Source: Nitrospirae bacterium MYbin3 (GTDB lineage: Bacteria > Nitrospirota > Thermodesulfovibrionia > Thermodesulfovibrionales > Dissulfurispiraceae). From it: 64,000 nt of DNA. Every line of letters begins with the position of its first letter. Position 1 is the first letter of the stretch. The stretch covers positions 119,081 to 183,080 of the forward strand of contig PEAD01000003.1 of NCBI GenBank assembly GCA_002753335.1, read 5' to 3'. A model generated the notes under the pieces. It saw nothing but the letters and a program-made list of their open reading frames with translations, did not search any database and had not been told where the DNA came from. Below are positions 9,301 to 17,741 of this stretch, piece by piece. A program made the position numbers and the translations under genes.

Positions 9301-11627
9301 ATTTCGTTGCGCATTGGAGAGTGCATGGCAGGCATTCACAGGAGTATTTGTCGCAGGGATTCCGCTACGGTTCTGAATACGGCGATTTTTTGTATATGGG
9401 ATATGCCGCCTTTCATCTTCTGAGGAACAGGCTGCTTTTAGGGGAAAATCTGGATGAGATTTATCAGGGCGCTGCAAAGACGCTAGATCTTCTTATAAGG
9501 TCAAAAGACCATAATACTGTTTCGTATGTAATAAATATGCAGCTTATAAAAAATCTGCAGGGATTCACAGCAAGCGCATACAGCCTGAGCGATGAGACTT
9601 TTGATGAGTCTAAGGTTTTAGAAGAAATAAGAAGCGGCAGCAATTTTACGACGCTCTGTTATTATCTTCTCGCCAAAGCGCAGATATTCTATCTTACCGG
9701 AAAGTATCAGGAAGCTATTACCGCCGCTTCGGAGATGGAAGACAATATAAAGGCGATGATTGGAAAATTCGACCTCGGAGAGTTCTATATATACTATGCG
9801 CTTTCGATCACATCTCTTTACGCTTCTGCTGACAGAAAAAAGCAGAAGGCATATTTTGAGAGGCTTAAGCAGATTAAAGATAAGCTCAGACTGTATGCGG
9901 ATAATTGCCCTGATAACTTTAAGCATATCGAGCTTCTTGTTGATGCAGAGATGTCGGCGCTTAAGGTCGGAAAGCAAAAAACGATCAGTATGTACGAGTC
10001 TGCAATAGAGTTAGCGGTCAAGAACGGTTATCTTCATCATGCTGCAATGGTTTATGAGCGCGCTGCTTTGCATTCCGAAGCAGAAGGGATGAAAATAACT
10101 GCCGGACTATACAGGGATGAGGCGATCAAAGGCTACCGTAGGTGGGGAGCTCACTCAAAGGTTAGCGCGATGCAGGCATCAGGAGAAACTTCAGGAATAG
10201 TAAATGGCGGGGCAGTACAGATGAATGCTGCAGAATTTTCGTTGTCTAATCTGGATCTGCTGACCGTTACAAAATCATTGAATGCCATTTCGAGCAGCAT
10301 AGATATGAAGGATCTGATAAAAAAACTTATAGATATTACGATCGAGAATGTGGGGGCACAAAAAGGATCATTGCTGCTCAAAGATGAAAAAGATGAAAAA
10401 GATGAAAAAGATGAAAAAGATGAAAAAGATGAAAAAGATGAAAAAGATGAAAAAGATGAAAAAGAATTTGTTTTGATTGCGGAATGGAGCGGAGATAAGA
10501 ATTATACTGACCAGATGCCTTCCGGAAGGCTTGCTGAGCTTGTTCCTGAGTCGTTGATAAAATATACCGCAAGAACCGGACGCGGAATAATTCTGGATAA
10601 AACTCACAACAAGGAGCAGTTTAGCAAAGACCCGTACATAATAAAAAACAGCCCCAAGTCAGTTTTGTCCATGCCCTTAATCTATAACGAAAAACTGTTA
10701 GGTGTGCTTTATCTTGAGAATAATCTTTTAGACAAAGCTTTCAGTCCTGAGCGCTTCTCTTTGCTTCAGGTTTTGTCAGTCCAGATAGCTGTTTCTCTTG
10801 AGAATGCCAGACTTTATACAAATTTAAAAGAGAGCGAATCTATCAGGCATACGCAGATGGAGCTTTCGCCGGATGGAATTCTTGTGGTTGATAAAAATGG
10901 CAGAATAATATTGACCAATGACCGCTTTTTGGAAATGTGGGGCATCCCACCCGAGATATCAAAGCTTAAATCTGATGAAAAGTCTATTCAGTTTGTTTTG
11001 AATAAGGTGGTTAACCCAAAGGGATTTATAAAAAAAGTGAATCAACTATACGATAAAAAATCTGAGATGAGCACTGATGAGATAGAGCTTAAGGATGGCA
11101 GGATTTTTGAGCGCTATTCCGCGCCAATGGTGATCGCTGATGAAGAATATAATGGCAGAATCTGGTATTTCAGGGATGTAACAGAACGCAGGCGGGCAGA
11201 AAAAGATTTAGAGGAGACCAACAGCGCGCTTAAGGTTCTGCTGAACCAAAGAGAAGGTGATAAGGTGGAGCTGGAGGAAAAGATAGCTTCAAACATAAAG
11301 CTTCTGATAATGCCGCATCTCGAAAAAGCAAAGAAAAGTTCTGACGGAAAAGACAGCTCAATTTATCTCAAGATACTTGAGTCGAATTTAAATGAAATGG
11401 TATCACCTTTCACCCAAAAGATGTCTTCGGCTCAAGCAGGGCTGACCCCAAGAGAGATAGCTGTTGCCGGTATGATAAAGGATGGATATCAGGATAAAGA
11501 TATTTCTGAAGTGCTAAAAGTATCTGTTGAAACGGTAAAAGCGCACAGGAAGAATATCAGGGAAAAGCTTGGAATTAAAGGGAAAAAGGTTAATCTCACC
11601 TCTTTTCTTGCGCAGATGTCAAAGTAG
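6315..11627 (+). CDS. Giant pseudokinase-STAND-GAF-PAS-LuxR regulator
   Basis: About 1770 residues from TTG 6315, which lies just past the upstream stop and 8 bases after a GGGAG site; GTG 6291 is possible. Domains in order: a Ser/Thr-kinase-like fold (about 5-270); an AAA/STAND ATPase with Walker A GYSGIGKS (about 325-340) and Walker B LALFLDDLQWAD (about 455); a long helical repeat region to about 1290; a GAF domain (about 1315-1505); a PAS (about 1510-1625); a coiled coil; a LuxR helix-turn-helix (about 1709-1766). The kinase catalytic loop reads HGVIKSSN where active kinases have H-R/K-D, so the catalytic base is missing, although the DFG-equivalent DLG remains. It is likely a pseudokinase. 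Unlike many bacterial multi-sensor kinases of this layout it ends in DNA binding and not in a histidine kinase. The GAF holds nine Lys-Asp-Glu repeats. Confidence 0.85.
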   Translation: MQIAGYKINNKIQEDAQSIICRGYREYDNRPVLFKIGKKQHSSNVSSDGIYKSYELSKNLDIDGILKPYAVEWQSGVSALVLEDFDGRLLKNAVSDKFFDTKSFLKTAINLCDALSSIHNHDIIHGVIKSSNIFINQDLGNVKFVDLGLAMLFQRGTQIPRSYYPVLGTADYVSPEQTGRVDYLVDSRTDLYSLGIIFYEMLTGRLPFLARDVLEMISCHIAKLPIPPHEHNNAIPVVLSDIVLKLLAKSPDERYQSAYGLKSDLKKCLDDFDNHRNVEAFPLGRLDASITLPISSRLYGRENELMLLSEAFDRSCKKRSEVMLVAGYSGIGKSLLVNELYKDVIKTDGFFISGKFDQYKRNIPYSALIEAFNSLIQKILSSDETKLRSWKAGIEKALGADGAIITEILPDLEFVIGRQPAVQQLPAKEAQYRFHLVFRKFMSVFATSEHPLALFLDDLQWADAATLKLIKYLTADAPSKAVLFIAAYRDNEVSPEHPVIKSVIAMKEAGAVVNTIELQPIKTGSIKKLLSDTLNCGEDKVESLSSLIMNKTGGNPYFLHQFLKALYAKKLLGFDSDSRLWTWNENKIKEIESTENVLEMIFVRINELSTEAREFISIASCMGNTFDLQVLADIRDRSEAETFSAVFELINMGLITSGLFSRKGTIKNITEASISKKSLAFRFSHDRVQQAAYTLLPKSKRAETHLKIANYMIAHSEEDEFEDSIFEVANQFNNSIDLITEQDYKHKVSKLYLTAALKAKAATAYEPALRYIKTGMLLLPPESWTSDYELTFLFQITRAECEYLNGHFDDSDAVLSDIFRHARSNLDNARAYEIKINLYNNQDRMKDAVEIGLDALRLFGIDLPDNQEDIGRALEAEANEAKGNLLNYKIEDIVDLPQMTDSEMQTAISILVMLSPPAYQYNPDLWVLSVIKMFNISIKHGNSPKSSYGYMAYAIILGSGFGDYESSYRIGLMALELNKRINEATLTAKLPFLFGNFVAHWRVHGRHSQEYLSQGFRYGSEYGDFLYMGYAAFHLLRNRLLLGENLDEIYQGAAKTLDLLIRSKDHNTVSYVINMQLIKNLQGFTASAYSLSDETFDESKVLEEIRSGSNFTTLCYYLLAKAQIFYLTGKYQEAITAASEMEDNIKAMIGKFDLGEFYIYYALSITSLYASADRKKQKAYFERLKQIKDKLRLYADNCPDNFKHIELLVDAEMSALKVGKQKTISMYESAIELAVKNGYLHHAAMVYERAALHSEAEGMKITAGLYRDEAIKGYRRWGAHSKVSAMQASGETSGIVNGGAVQMNAAEFSLSNLDLLTVTKSLNAISSSIDMKDLIKKLIDITIENVGAQKGSLLLKDEKDEKDEKDEKDEKDEKDEKDEKDEKEFVLIAEWSGDKNYTDQMPSGRLAELVPESLIKYTARTGRGIILDKTHNKEQFSKDPYIIKNSPKSVLSMPLIYNEKLLGVLYLENNLLDKAFSPERFSLLQVLSVQIAVSLENARLYTNLKESESIRHTQMELSPDGILVVDKNGRIILTNDRFLEMWGIPPEISKLKSDEKSIQFVLNKVVNPKGFIKKVNQLYDKKSEMSTDEIELKDGRIFERYSAPMVIADEEYNGRIWYFRDVTERRRAEKDLEETNSALKVLLNQREGDKVELEEKIASNIKLLIMPHLEKAKKSSDGKDSSIYLKILESNLNEMVSPFTQKMSSAQAGLTPREIAVAGMIKDGYQDKDISEVLKVSVETVKAHRKNIREKLGIKGKKVNLTSFLAQMSK
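10380..10460 (+). repeat. Nine perfect tandem copies of a 9-bp unit (AAAGATGAA) inside a GAF domain
   Basis: The unit AAAGATGAA repeats nine times without a mismatch, encoding (Lys-Asp-Glu)x9 directly after SLLL at the start of a GAF domain, and is followed by Lys-Glu-Phe. Because the unit is a multiple of three, copy-number change keeps the reading frame. This is the only simple tandem repeat of its kind seen in the window. Confidence 0.97.
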
Positions 11628-11633
11628 TTATTT

Positions 11634-11675
11634 AGGCTAACCATTTAGTCCCCAAATTTTTATTCTTGTAAATTA
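11634..11675 (+). repeat. Downstream block repeated from the 3.1-kb locus
   Basis: The bases after the giant regulator's stop match those after the 1129-3108 gene (shared ggctaac, tagtcccc, aattttt, cttgtaaa in the same order and spacing). The duplication of the LuxR output module therefore extended past the stop codon. It may act as a weak terminator, though its stem is poorer than in the first copy. Confidence 0.55.
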
Positions 11676-11737
11676 GCCCGCATGTTATTAATATTACTAT
11701 GTGTTTTTATTTGTTAATCAAGGAGGTTTCTCCATAT

Positions 11738-11986
11738 ATGAAAACTATCAGGATTAACGAGGCGTTGGTTTTGTTGTTCGAGAATATTCAGGCGGTCTTA
11801 GGTGAATCTGCAAACATATTGGGGAAAGATCAGATTTCTGAAAAGCAAAGAAGAGAGATGATAAGCTGCTTTCTTAAGCTTCAAGAGAATCTCGACAAGG
11901 TAAAAGATTGCATTTCAAGTATCGAGATAGCGGCATCCGCAAAACCTGATTTGCCTAATGACGTTATAACTTATGGAAAGAACTAA
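11738..11986 (+). CDS. Small soluble protein of unknown function
   Basis: An 82-residue protein starting at ATG 11738, chosen because AGGAGG lies at 11721-11726; the upstream in-frame start at 11699 lacks such a site. The sequence is mostly predicted helix (MKTIRINEALVLLFENIQ...), with charged and amphipathic stretches and a single Cys pair position (C in MISCF and in KDCISS). No known family is recognised. It sits between the giant regulator and an HU gene. It could be a small partner of the sensor proteins, but nothing in the sequence shows this. Confidence 0.55.
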   Translation: MKTIRINEALVLLFENIQAVLGESANILGKDQISEKQRREMISCFLKLQENLDKVKDCISSIEIAASAKPDLPNDVITYGKN

Positions 11987-12046
11987 AAATAATAAATTTT
12001 GAAGCCGGGCTTTAGTTCCGGCAAATTTAATTATCGGGGGAAGAAA

Positions 12047-12322
12047 ATGACAAAGGCAGAAATGATCGAGAAGGCAGCAAAAGATAGCGGTATGACTAAG
12101 GCTGCTGCTGCAAAGGCTATTGATTCGGTGTTTAGCCAGATAGCCGCCAATTTGAAAAAGGGAAAGTCTGTAATGCTGTCAGGCTTCGGCACCTTCAGGA
12201 TCACAAAGAGAAAAGCGAGAAATGGGAGAAATCCGAGAAACGGCGCTGCCATTAAAATAGCTGCGAGCAAGACCGTAAAATTCAGCGCTTCCGGCCTGCT
12301 GAAAAAAACATTAAACAAATAA
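12047..12322 (+). CDS. HU-family DNA-binding protein
   Basis: A 91-residue histone-like protein. ATG 12047 is chosen over the in-frame start at 11999 because it gives the standard HU N-terminus (MTKAEMIEKAAKDSGMTK) and follows a GGGGGAAG ribosome site. The family features are present: helical dimerisation part, GFGTF turn, the beta-arm region RKARNGRNPRNG with the conserved Arg-Asn-Pro tip, and a C-terminal VKFSASGLLK. It binds and bends DNA as a dimer in the nucleoid. The upstream leader can fold into a short GCCGG/CCGGC hairpin (about 12003-12021). Its own terminator follows at 12375. Confidence 0.93.
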   Translation: MTKAEMIEKAAKDSGMTKAAAAKAIDSVFSQIAANLKKGKSVMLSGFGTFRITKRKARNGRNPRNGAAIKIAASKTVKFSASGLLKKTLNK

Positions 12323-12374
12323 GCGTCGGAAGCATTTGCGGTGAAGAGTATAAAAATTAAGCCCTTTCCCCGCT

Positions 12375-12421
12375 GCAGGCAGCGGATGCAGTTATTGTCC
12401 GTTGCCTGCGCTTTCTTCTTC
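12375..12421 (+). terminator. Terminator after the HU gene
   Basis: Inverted repeat GCAGGCAGCGGA (12375-12386) and TCCGTTGCCTGC (12398-12409) forms a 12-bp stem with one G-T wobble and an 11-base loop. It is followed by a T-rich run (ctttcttcttct). This separates HU from the next kinase gene. Confidence 0.7.
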
Positions 12422-12446
12422 TGCACAGGCCTGCCGGAGGTGATAG

Positions 12447-15026
12447 ATGCCGTTTACATTTAAGCATAACACTACGCAAAACCTGATAAGGATTGTGGCT
12501 ATAGTGACGGTTTTGTCGCTCGTTGCGTTGCCTGCCTATGTTTTCTGGTTTTTATATCCTTCGTTCGTAGAATACATAACAGAAGAAACCGAGCATGAGA
12601 CCGTAAGCATCGCAAACCATATAGCGCTGGAGCTTATTCCCCCCAAAGCAGAAATAAATAAAATATTTTTCCCGGACGAAAGAATAAAGCAGTACCAGAA
12701 AGACTTTAACATAAAAAAAATGAGGGTTTTTCTGCCTGATGGCCTGCTGGTTTACTCGACTAATCCCAAAGAGATCGGGACCCGCAATAAGGCGGACTAT
12801 TTTCAATCAGTGGTTGCAAAAGGGCAGGTATTTTCAAAGGTGGTCAAAAAAAATATGCCGACCTATTCCGGAGGCCTAGCAGCTACCGATATTGTTGAAA
12901 CGTATGTGCCGATTATAAGAGAAGAAAAGTTCATAGGCGCGTTTGAGATTTATTATGATTTCAAAGAGAGGAAAGCGGGGCTGGATAGGTTGATAGCATA
13001 TTCTTATACCGCCGTCTTTGCGATTATCTGCGCTATTCTTGCGGTCTTATTTGTCTTGCTGCAGCATGCCCGCAGGATAGAAAAAGAGCGGAGCCGTATG
13101 GAAGAGGCAAATAAGGAGCTGGGGCTTGAAATACAGGAGCGGAGAAAGTTAGAGGCGATAATAACCGAATCAAAAAATGACTGGGAATATACATTCAACG
13201 CTATTGCTGACGCGGTGACAATACATGGTGCGGATTATAGCATCATAAGGGCCAACAAGGCCGCTGAGGTGATGTTTAAAATCTCCCCTGAAGTCAGGTC
13301 TCCCAAATGCTATGAACTTCTGCACAATGTGGCGTGTCCGGTTGCCGGTTGTCTGGGAGCGGAGGCGATGCGAACCAGTAAGCCGTGCCAAAGAGAGATA
13401 TATGAAGATAGGCTCAATAAATTTTTTGAAATTTCTGCATATCCTAAATTCGACAATTTTGGCAGGATTCAGGGGTTTGTTCATATCATAAGAGACATAA
13501 CCGAATTTAAGAATGCCCAGACAAAGCTTATTAAGGCTTATATGACCACAAAGGAAATTACCGATTATGCTCCGTTTGGAATTTATGTTGTTGCATCGGA
13601 TGGACAGATAGAGTATGTGAACAACGCAATGCTCGATATATCAGGTACCACAGAAGAGTCGTTTAAGTCGATGAACATATTCAATCTGCCATCATATTCA
13701 GGAACATCGCTTGTAGAAAATATACAAGCCGGACTTAATGGTGAAAGCTTTAAACTTGAGAATCTGAAATTCACCTCTTATTTCGGCAGAAAGACTACGA
13801 TACGCAATTTTACCGGAATCCCTATAGATGAGGGCGGCAATAAAAAGCTTCTTGTGATAGTTGAGGATATTACCGAGCGCTCCAAACTGACTGCACAGCT
13901 TTTTCAGTCGCAGAAGATGGAGGTGCTCGGCAGGCTGGCCGGAGGTGTTGCCCATGACTTCAACAATATTCTGACCGGAATATCCGGATATGCCGATCTG
14001 GAGAGAAATAAACTAATAGGTATTAGCAGAGACACAAAATATCTTGACAATATAAGGGAGTTGACAGATAAAGCGGCTAAGCTTACCAAGAACCTACTGT
14101 CATTCAGCAGAAAAAAAGAGATAGAGATGTCGGTGATAGATTTGTTAGTTGTTGTCACGGGTTTTGAGAAGATGATAGAGCGCATAATAGGATCTGATAT
14201 CAAGATGAAAATACATATGCCGGACTCTCCTATTAATATTATGGGGGATGCTGGGCAGATAGAGCAGGTGCTTATGAACCTTGCAACCAATGCCCGTGAC
14301 GCTATGCCGGGCGGAGGGTTGATCAGTATAACAGTTGATAAAGTCAAACTTGCCGAAAGCTCTAGTCTGAAAAAAAACATGGCGAATCAAAATTGTGTTC
14401 TTATAACTTTCAGCGACAGCGGTACGGGAATTGACAAGGAATCGGCAGCACAAATATTCGAACCATTTTTCACAACAAAAGAAGAGGGCAAAGGAACAGG
14501 GCTTGGGCTTTCGATCGTTTATGGCATCGTAAAACAGCACAACGGTGTTATTGATGTTTACAGCGAGCCCGGGCAGGGAACCACATTCAAGATATATCTG
14601 CCTTTGACAGAGAATTCAACAAAAAAGGAAACCGCGGGGAGGGTTATGCTGCCTGTGAACGGCAACGGGAAGACAGTTCTGTTGGCGGATGACGATCCAC
14701 ATGTGAGGAATGTATTGCGATGCGCTCTCGAAACAGCCTCTTTCAATGTTATAGAGGCTGAAGATGGGGATGAGGCGGTTCATCTTTTTGTCAGAAGGCA
14801 GGAGGAGATCACGATTTTTCTGTCTGATGTGATGATGCCAAAGAAGAACGGATTTGAAGCGCATACCGAGATAAAAAAAATTAACCCCAAAATCAAAACC
14901 ATGTTTATAAGCGGCTACTCACCAGATTTGGTAAAGCATAAAATGATTGCTGAAGATAACTGCAGGGTCTTGATGAAGCCTGTTTCTCCGATAGATCTGC
15001 TTAAACATATAGGTGAAATGCTGTAG
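12447..15026 (+). CDS. Membrane hybrid histidine kinase with Cys-PAS domain
   Basis: An 859-residue protein with GGAGG before ATG 12447. TM1 is at about 12-35 and TM2 at about 187-207, enclosing an extracytoplasmic domain of single-Cache type. A coiled coil and two PAS domains follow (about 240-350 and 365-475). The first PAS has a cysteine-rich stretch (CYELL...ACPVAGC...PC). HisKA has H503 in GGVAHDFNN; the HATPase has DSGTGID and GTGLGLSIVYG; a C-terminal receiver has ADDD and LSDVMMPKKNG. It belongs to the same paralogous set as the kinases at 4150, 17742 and 19968. Its ligand is unknown. The Cache domain suggests a small extracellular molecule such as an organic acid or amino acid. Confidence 0.88.
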   Translation: MPFTFKHNTTQNLIRIVAIVTVLSLVALPAYVFWFLYPSFVEYITEETEHETVSIANHIALELIPPKAEINKIFFPDERIKQYQKDFNIKKMRVFLPDGLLVYSTNPKEIGTRNKADYFQSVVAKGQVFSKVVKKNMPTYSGGLAATDIVETYVPIIREEKFIGAFEIYYDFKERKAGLDRLIAYSYTAVFAIICAILAVLFVLLQHARRIEKERSRMEEANKELGLEIQERRKLEAIITESKNDWEYTFNAIADAVTIHGADYSIIRANKAAEVMFKISPEVRSPKCYELLHNVACPVAGCLGAEAMRTSKPCQREIYEDRLNKFFEISAYPKFDNFGRIQGFVHIIRDITEFKNAQTKLIKAYMTTKEITDYAPFGIYVVASDGQIEYVNNAMLDISGTTEESFKSMNIFNLPSYSGTSLVENIQAGLNGESFKLENLKFTSYFGRKTTIRNFTGIPIDEGGNKKLLVIVEDITERSKLTAQLFQSQKMEVLGRLAGGVAHDFNNILTGISGYADLERNKLIGISRDTKYLDNIRELTDKAAKLTKNLLSFSRKKEIEMSVIDLLVVVTGFEKMIERIIGSDIKMKIHMPDSPINIMGDAGQIEQVLMNLATNARDAMPGGGLISITVDKVKLAESSSLKKNMANQNCVLITFSDSGTGIDKESAAQIFEPFFTTKEEGKGTGLGLSIVYGIVKQHNGVIDVYSEPGQGTTFKIYLPLTENSTKKETAGRVMLPVNGNGKTVLLADDDPHVRNVLRCALETASFNVIEAEDGDEAVHLFVRRQEEITIFLSDVMMPKKNGFEAHTEIKKINPKIKTMFISGYSPDLVKHKMIAEDNCRVLMKPVSPIDLLKHIGEML

Positions 15027-15069
15027 AGAATGGTGTGATAGAAAATCAAATTGCTTTCTGGGAGGGGTA

Positions 15070-16680
15070 ATGAAAGTAACAATTGTTGGGAAAATGGCTG
15101 TTTTGTTCGGGGTTTTGATTTCGGCATTTATAGGTTTTTGTATCTTCATTAATTTTGGAATGACCGAATTCAAAGAGGATCTTCAGCATTATTCGTATGT
15201 TCAGAAAGAGATAAAGCTTGCCAAGGAAATGCAGCTAAGGACGGCCAATGTCTGGCAGTTCTTTACTGACGCATCTTTGACCAAAGACAAGAAAGTCATA
15301 GACGAGGAAGCAAAGCCTAATTATGTTGCTGCCCAAAAAGTGATAGACAGGATAATCGACATGGAAAAGGATGACAAAGCCCATATAGAGAATCTTAAAA
15401 AGATAAAAGTCGAACTTGACCATGTCTGGAATGTCGGCAACAAGATGGTGGATGCCTATATTGCTGACTGGAATAAAGGCAATGCTGTAATGGATGAGTT
15501 TGACAAGGCTGCCGAGAAGCTTATTAATGACGTAAATGCTTATACCGAGAATGAAGACCTTGCAGGGGAAACTGCCCTGTCCGAAATGTTCGGCATGGTC
15601 TCAAAATATTCAAAAATTGCTTTATCAATACTGGTATTGACCATTATTGGCGGAGGAGTGGGCGGCTATATTGTATGGGGCTTGAGAAACAACGTAACAA
15701 GGCCTGTTGAAGAGCTGTCAAAGGCTGCCGAGAGAATTGCTGCCGGAGACCTTAGCGTGACGATAACCCATAAGAGTGAAGATGAAATCGGCCTATTGGC
15801 AAAGAGCATGATTGGGATGGTCGAAAACTTGAGACAGCTTATAAGAGAGCTTACTGAATCATCAAGCACTTTGGCGTCAGCAAGCCATGAATTGAGCGCA
15901 ACGGCACATCAGCTGGAGAGGGGAACAAACGAGCAGACCGGACGGTCGGAGCAGATCGCCACGTCCGTGACCGAAATGACCCAGACATCGATTGATATAG
16001 CAAAGAATGCCACCAATATTGCGGGGTCGGCAGAAAGCCTCTCCAAGATAGCGACTGCAGGCGCACAGATAGTCAATCAGTCTATAGAGGGAGTGAAGGA
16101 GATTTCTTCAACGGTTGATGCCTCGGCAAAACATATCAGCGGGCTCGGCGATATGTCAAAGCAGATAGGTGAAATAGTCAATGTGATAAAAGACATTGCT
16201 GACCAGACGAACCTGCTTGCACTGAATGCTGCCATTGAGGCTGCGCGTGCAGGAGAGCAGGGGCGCGGGTTTGCGGTTGTGGCGGATGAGGTTAGAAAAC
16301 TGGCCGAAAGGACAGGAAAGGCCACATCTGAAATAAGCGAGATGATAGGGGCTATTCAGACAGAGGTGAACAATGCGGTCGGCTCAATGGATACAGCCTC
16401 GCTGAAGGTCAGCAAGGGTGTTGATGATGTTACCAAGGCAGGGAATGCCCTTCGGGATATCGTGAATAGTGTTGGCGAACTCCAGTCTATGGTGCACCAA
16501 ATAGCCACGGCTACTGAAGAGATGTCTGCCGTTGCAGATGCCATACAGACGGATATTGATTCGGTTTCCGGAGTTTGTCATGAAACATCGGCCTGTTCCT
16601 CACAGATGGCCGAATCTGCCGATAATCTTGCAAAGATTTCTTCAAGCCTGCAGCAGTCGGCATCAAAGTTCAGGGTTTGA
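15070..16680 (+). CDS. Methyl-accepting chemotaxis protein
   Basis: A 536-residue chemoreceptor. ATG 15070 is chosen over the in-frame start at 15013 because GGAGGGG stands just upstream and the N-terminus becomes a membrane anchor (MKVTIVGKMAVLFG). TM1 is at about 8-30, followed by a helical periplasmic sensor domain (about 31-190), TM2 (about 193-215) and a HAMP domain (about 216-268). The long helical signalling domain contains the conserved hairpin tip (DQTNLLALNAAIEAARAGEQGRGFAVV in part). It relays ligand binding to CheA/CheW, neither of which is in the window. The next kinase gene overlaps its stop codon, which suggests joint expression and perhaps cross-talk. Confidence 0.93.
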   Translation: MKVTIVGKMAVLFGVLISAFIGFCIFINFGMTEFKEDLQHYSYVQKEIKLAKEMQLRTANVWQFFTDASLTKDKKVIDEEAKPNYVAAQKVIDRIIDMEKDDKAHIENLKKIKVELDHVWNVGNKMVDAYIADWNKGNAVMDEFDKAAEKLINDVNAYTENEDLAGETALSEMFGMVSKYSKIALSILVLTIIGGGVGGYIVWGLRNNVTRPVEELSKAAERIAAGDLSVTITHKSEDEIGLLAKSMIGMVENLRQLIRELTESSSTLASASHELSATAHQLERGTNEQTGRSEQIATSVTEMTQTSIDIAKNATNIAGSAESLSKIATAGAQIVNQSIEGVKEISSTVDASAKHISGLGDMSKQIGEIVNVIKDIADQTNLLALNAAIEAARAGEQGRGFAVVADEVRKLAERTGKATSEISEMIGAIQTEVNNAVGSMDTASLKVSKGVDDVTKAGNALRDIVNSVGELQSMVHQIATATEEMSAVADAIQTDIDSVSGVCHETSACSSQMAESADNLAKISSSLQQSASKFRV

Positions 16681-17702
16681 TAGCATTGCAAAATAACGGA
16701 TTCAATCAACTGCCTGATCATCTGCAAAACGAAGCCTACCTTAGAGGTGTGCTTCTTGACAGCTTTTCCTGCGCGGCGCTGGTTTTAAAAAAACATACAC
16801 GCGAGATAGTTGAGTGCAACCGGTATGCGAAGCAACTGGGGGCTGAGGTGGGCAGGGCCTGTTTCGAATCTCTCTTTAAAGCTGACAGACCGTGCCATTT
16901 CTGCAGGGCCGATGCTGTTTGGGAAACCTCCGAAAGACAGGATATTGAAGTGGAAAATGCCGGAAAATCCTGGCGCTGCATATGGATCCCTTTTTCGGAC
17001 GACCTGTTTTTGCACTATCTTTCTGATATTGCTGAGCGCAAAAAACATGAGGAGCAGATCATATCTGCCCTTACTGAGAAGGAGATGCTTCTGCACGAAA
17101 TGTCCCACCGGGTCAAGAATAATCTTCAGGTGCTGACGAGTGTTATGGGTTTGCAGGCTAATGTATCAAAAAATGATGAGGCAAACAACATTCTTAAAGA
17201 AGCACAGAACAGAATCAGGTCGATGGCTGTTGTCCATGAGATGCTTTATAAGACGAAGAATCTGTCCTATCTTAATTGCGGTGACTACATACATAAACTT
17301 GCAAAAACTTTGCTGCAGGCAGAAAAGGGTGAAACAGCTTATAAAATAAGAACGGTGTTCAATTTGCAGGAAGTCATGCTTAGTGTGGACAGGGCCACTT
17401 TGTTGGGGCTGATCTTTAACGAACTTATAACAAATGTCCTGAAATATGCTTTCTCTGCGGATAGGGACCGCGAGCTGAAAATAGATTTAACAAAAGATGG
17501 CAATACCTGTACTCTGTCTGTAAAGGACAACGGGGTTGGTCTTCCGCAAGGGTTCGATCACCGAAATACAGGAACATTGGGATTAACCTTAGTGTCCGGA
17601 TTGGTTAAGCAGCTTAAGGGGGAATTCAAAATGAGCTCCGATAATGGAACCAAGGCCGTAGTCACTTTCAAGCTGTCAGAGAAAGACGGAGATCTAAACT
17701 GA
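16677..17702 (+). CDS. PAS sensor histidine kinase, HisKA_2/HWE type
   Basis: A 341-residue cytoplasmic kinase whose likely TTG start (16677) overlaps the chemoreceptor stop by four bases. The N-terminal PAS (about 20-125) closely matches the first PAS of the 1129-3108 regulator and carries the same cysteines (C62, C73, C76; pattern CFE...PCHFC). The HisKA_2 phosphoacceptor region has the motif LHEMSHRVKNNLQ (about 141-153), and the ATPase has NELITNVLKYAF and DNGVGLP boxes. No receiver domain is fused, so phosphotransfer must be to a separate regulator. The start is uncertain because alternative TTG codons follow closely. Confidence 0.85.
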   Translation: MIALQNNGFNQLPDHLQNEAYLRGVLLDSFSCAALVLKKHTREIVECNRYAKQLGAEVGRACFESLFKADRPCHFCRADAVWETSERQDIEVENAGKSWRCIWIPFSDDLFLHYLSDIAERKKHEEQIISALTEKEMLLHEMSHRVKNNLQVLTSVMGLQANVSKNDEANNILKEAQNRIRSMAVVHEMLYKTKNLSYLNCGDYIHKLAKTLLQAEKGETAYKIRTVFNLQEVMLSVDRATLLGLIFNELITNVLKYAFSADRDRELKIDLTKDGNTCTLSVKDNGVGLPQGFDHRNTGTLGLTLVSGLVKQLKGEFKMSSDNGTKAVVTFKLSEKDGDLN

Positions 17703-17741
17703 AAAACAAAATTCTCGCATTCCTAATGCCAGTTGTAAATA

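Noticed and set aside
10378..10607. Phe/Ile/Leu-rich reverse-strand frames opposite the Lys-Asp-Glu repeat
   Set aside because: They are the reverse reading of the tandem repeat within a clearly coding region.
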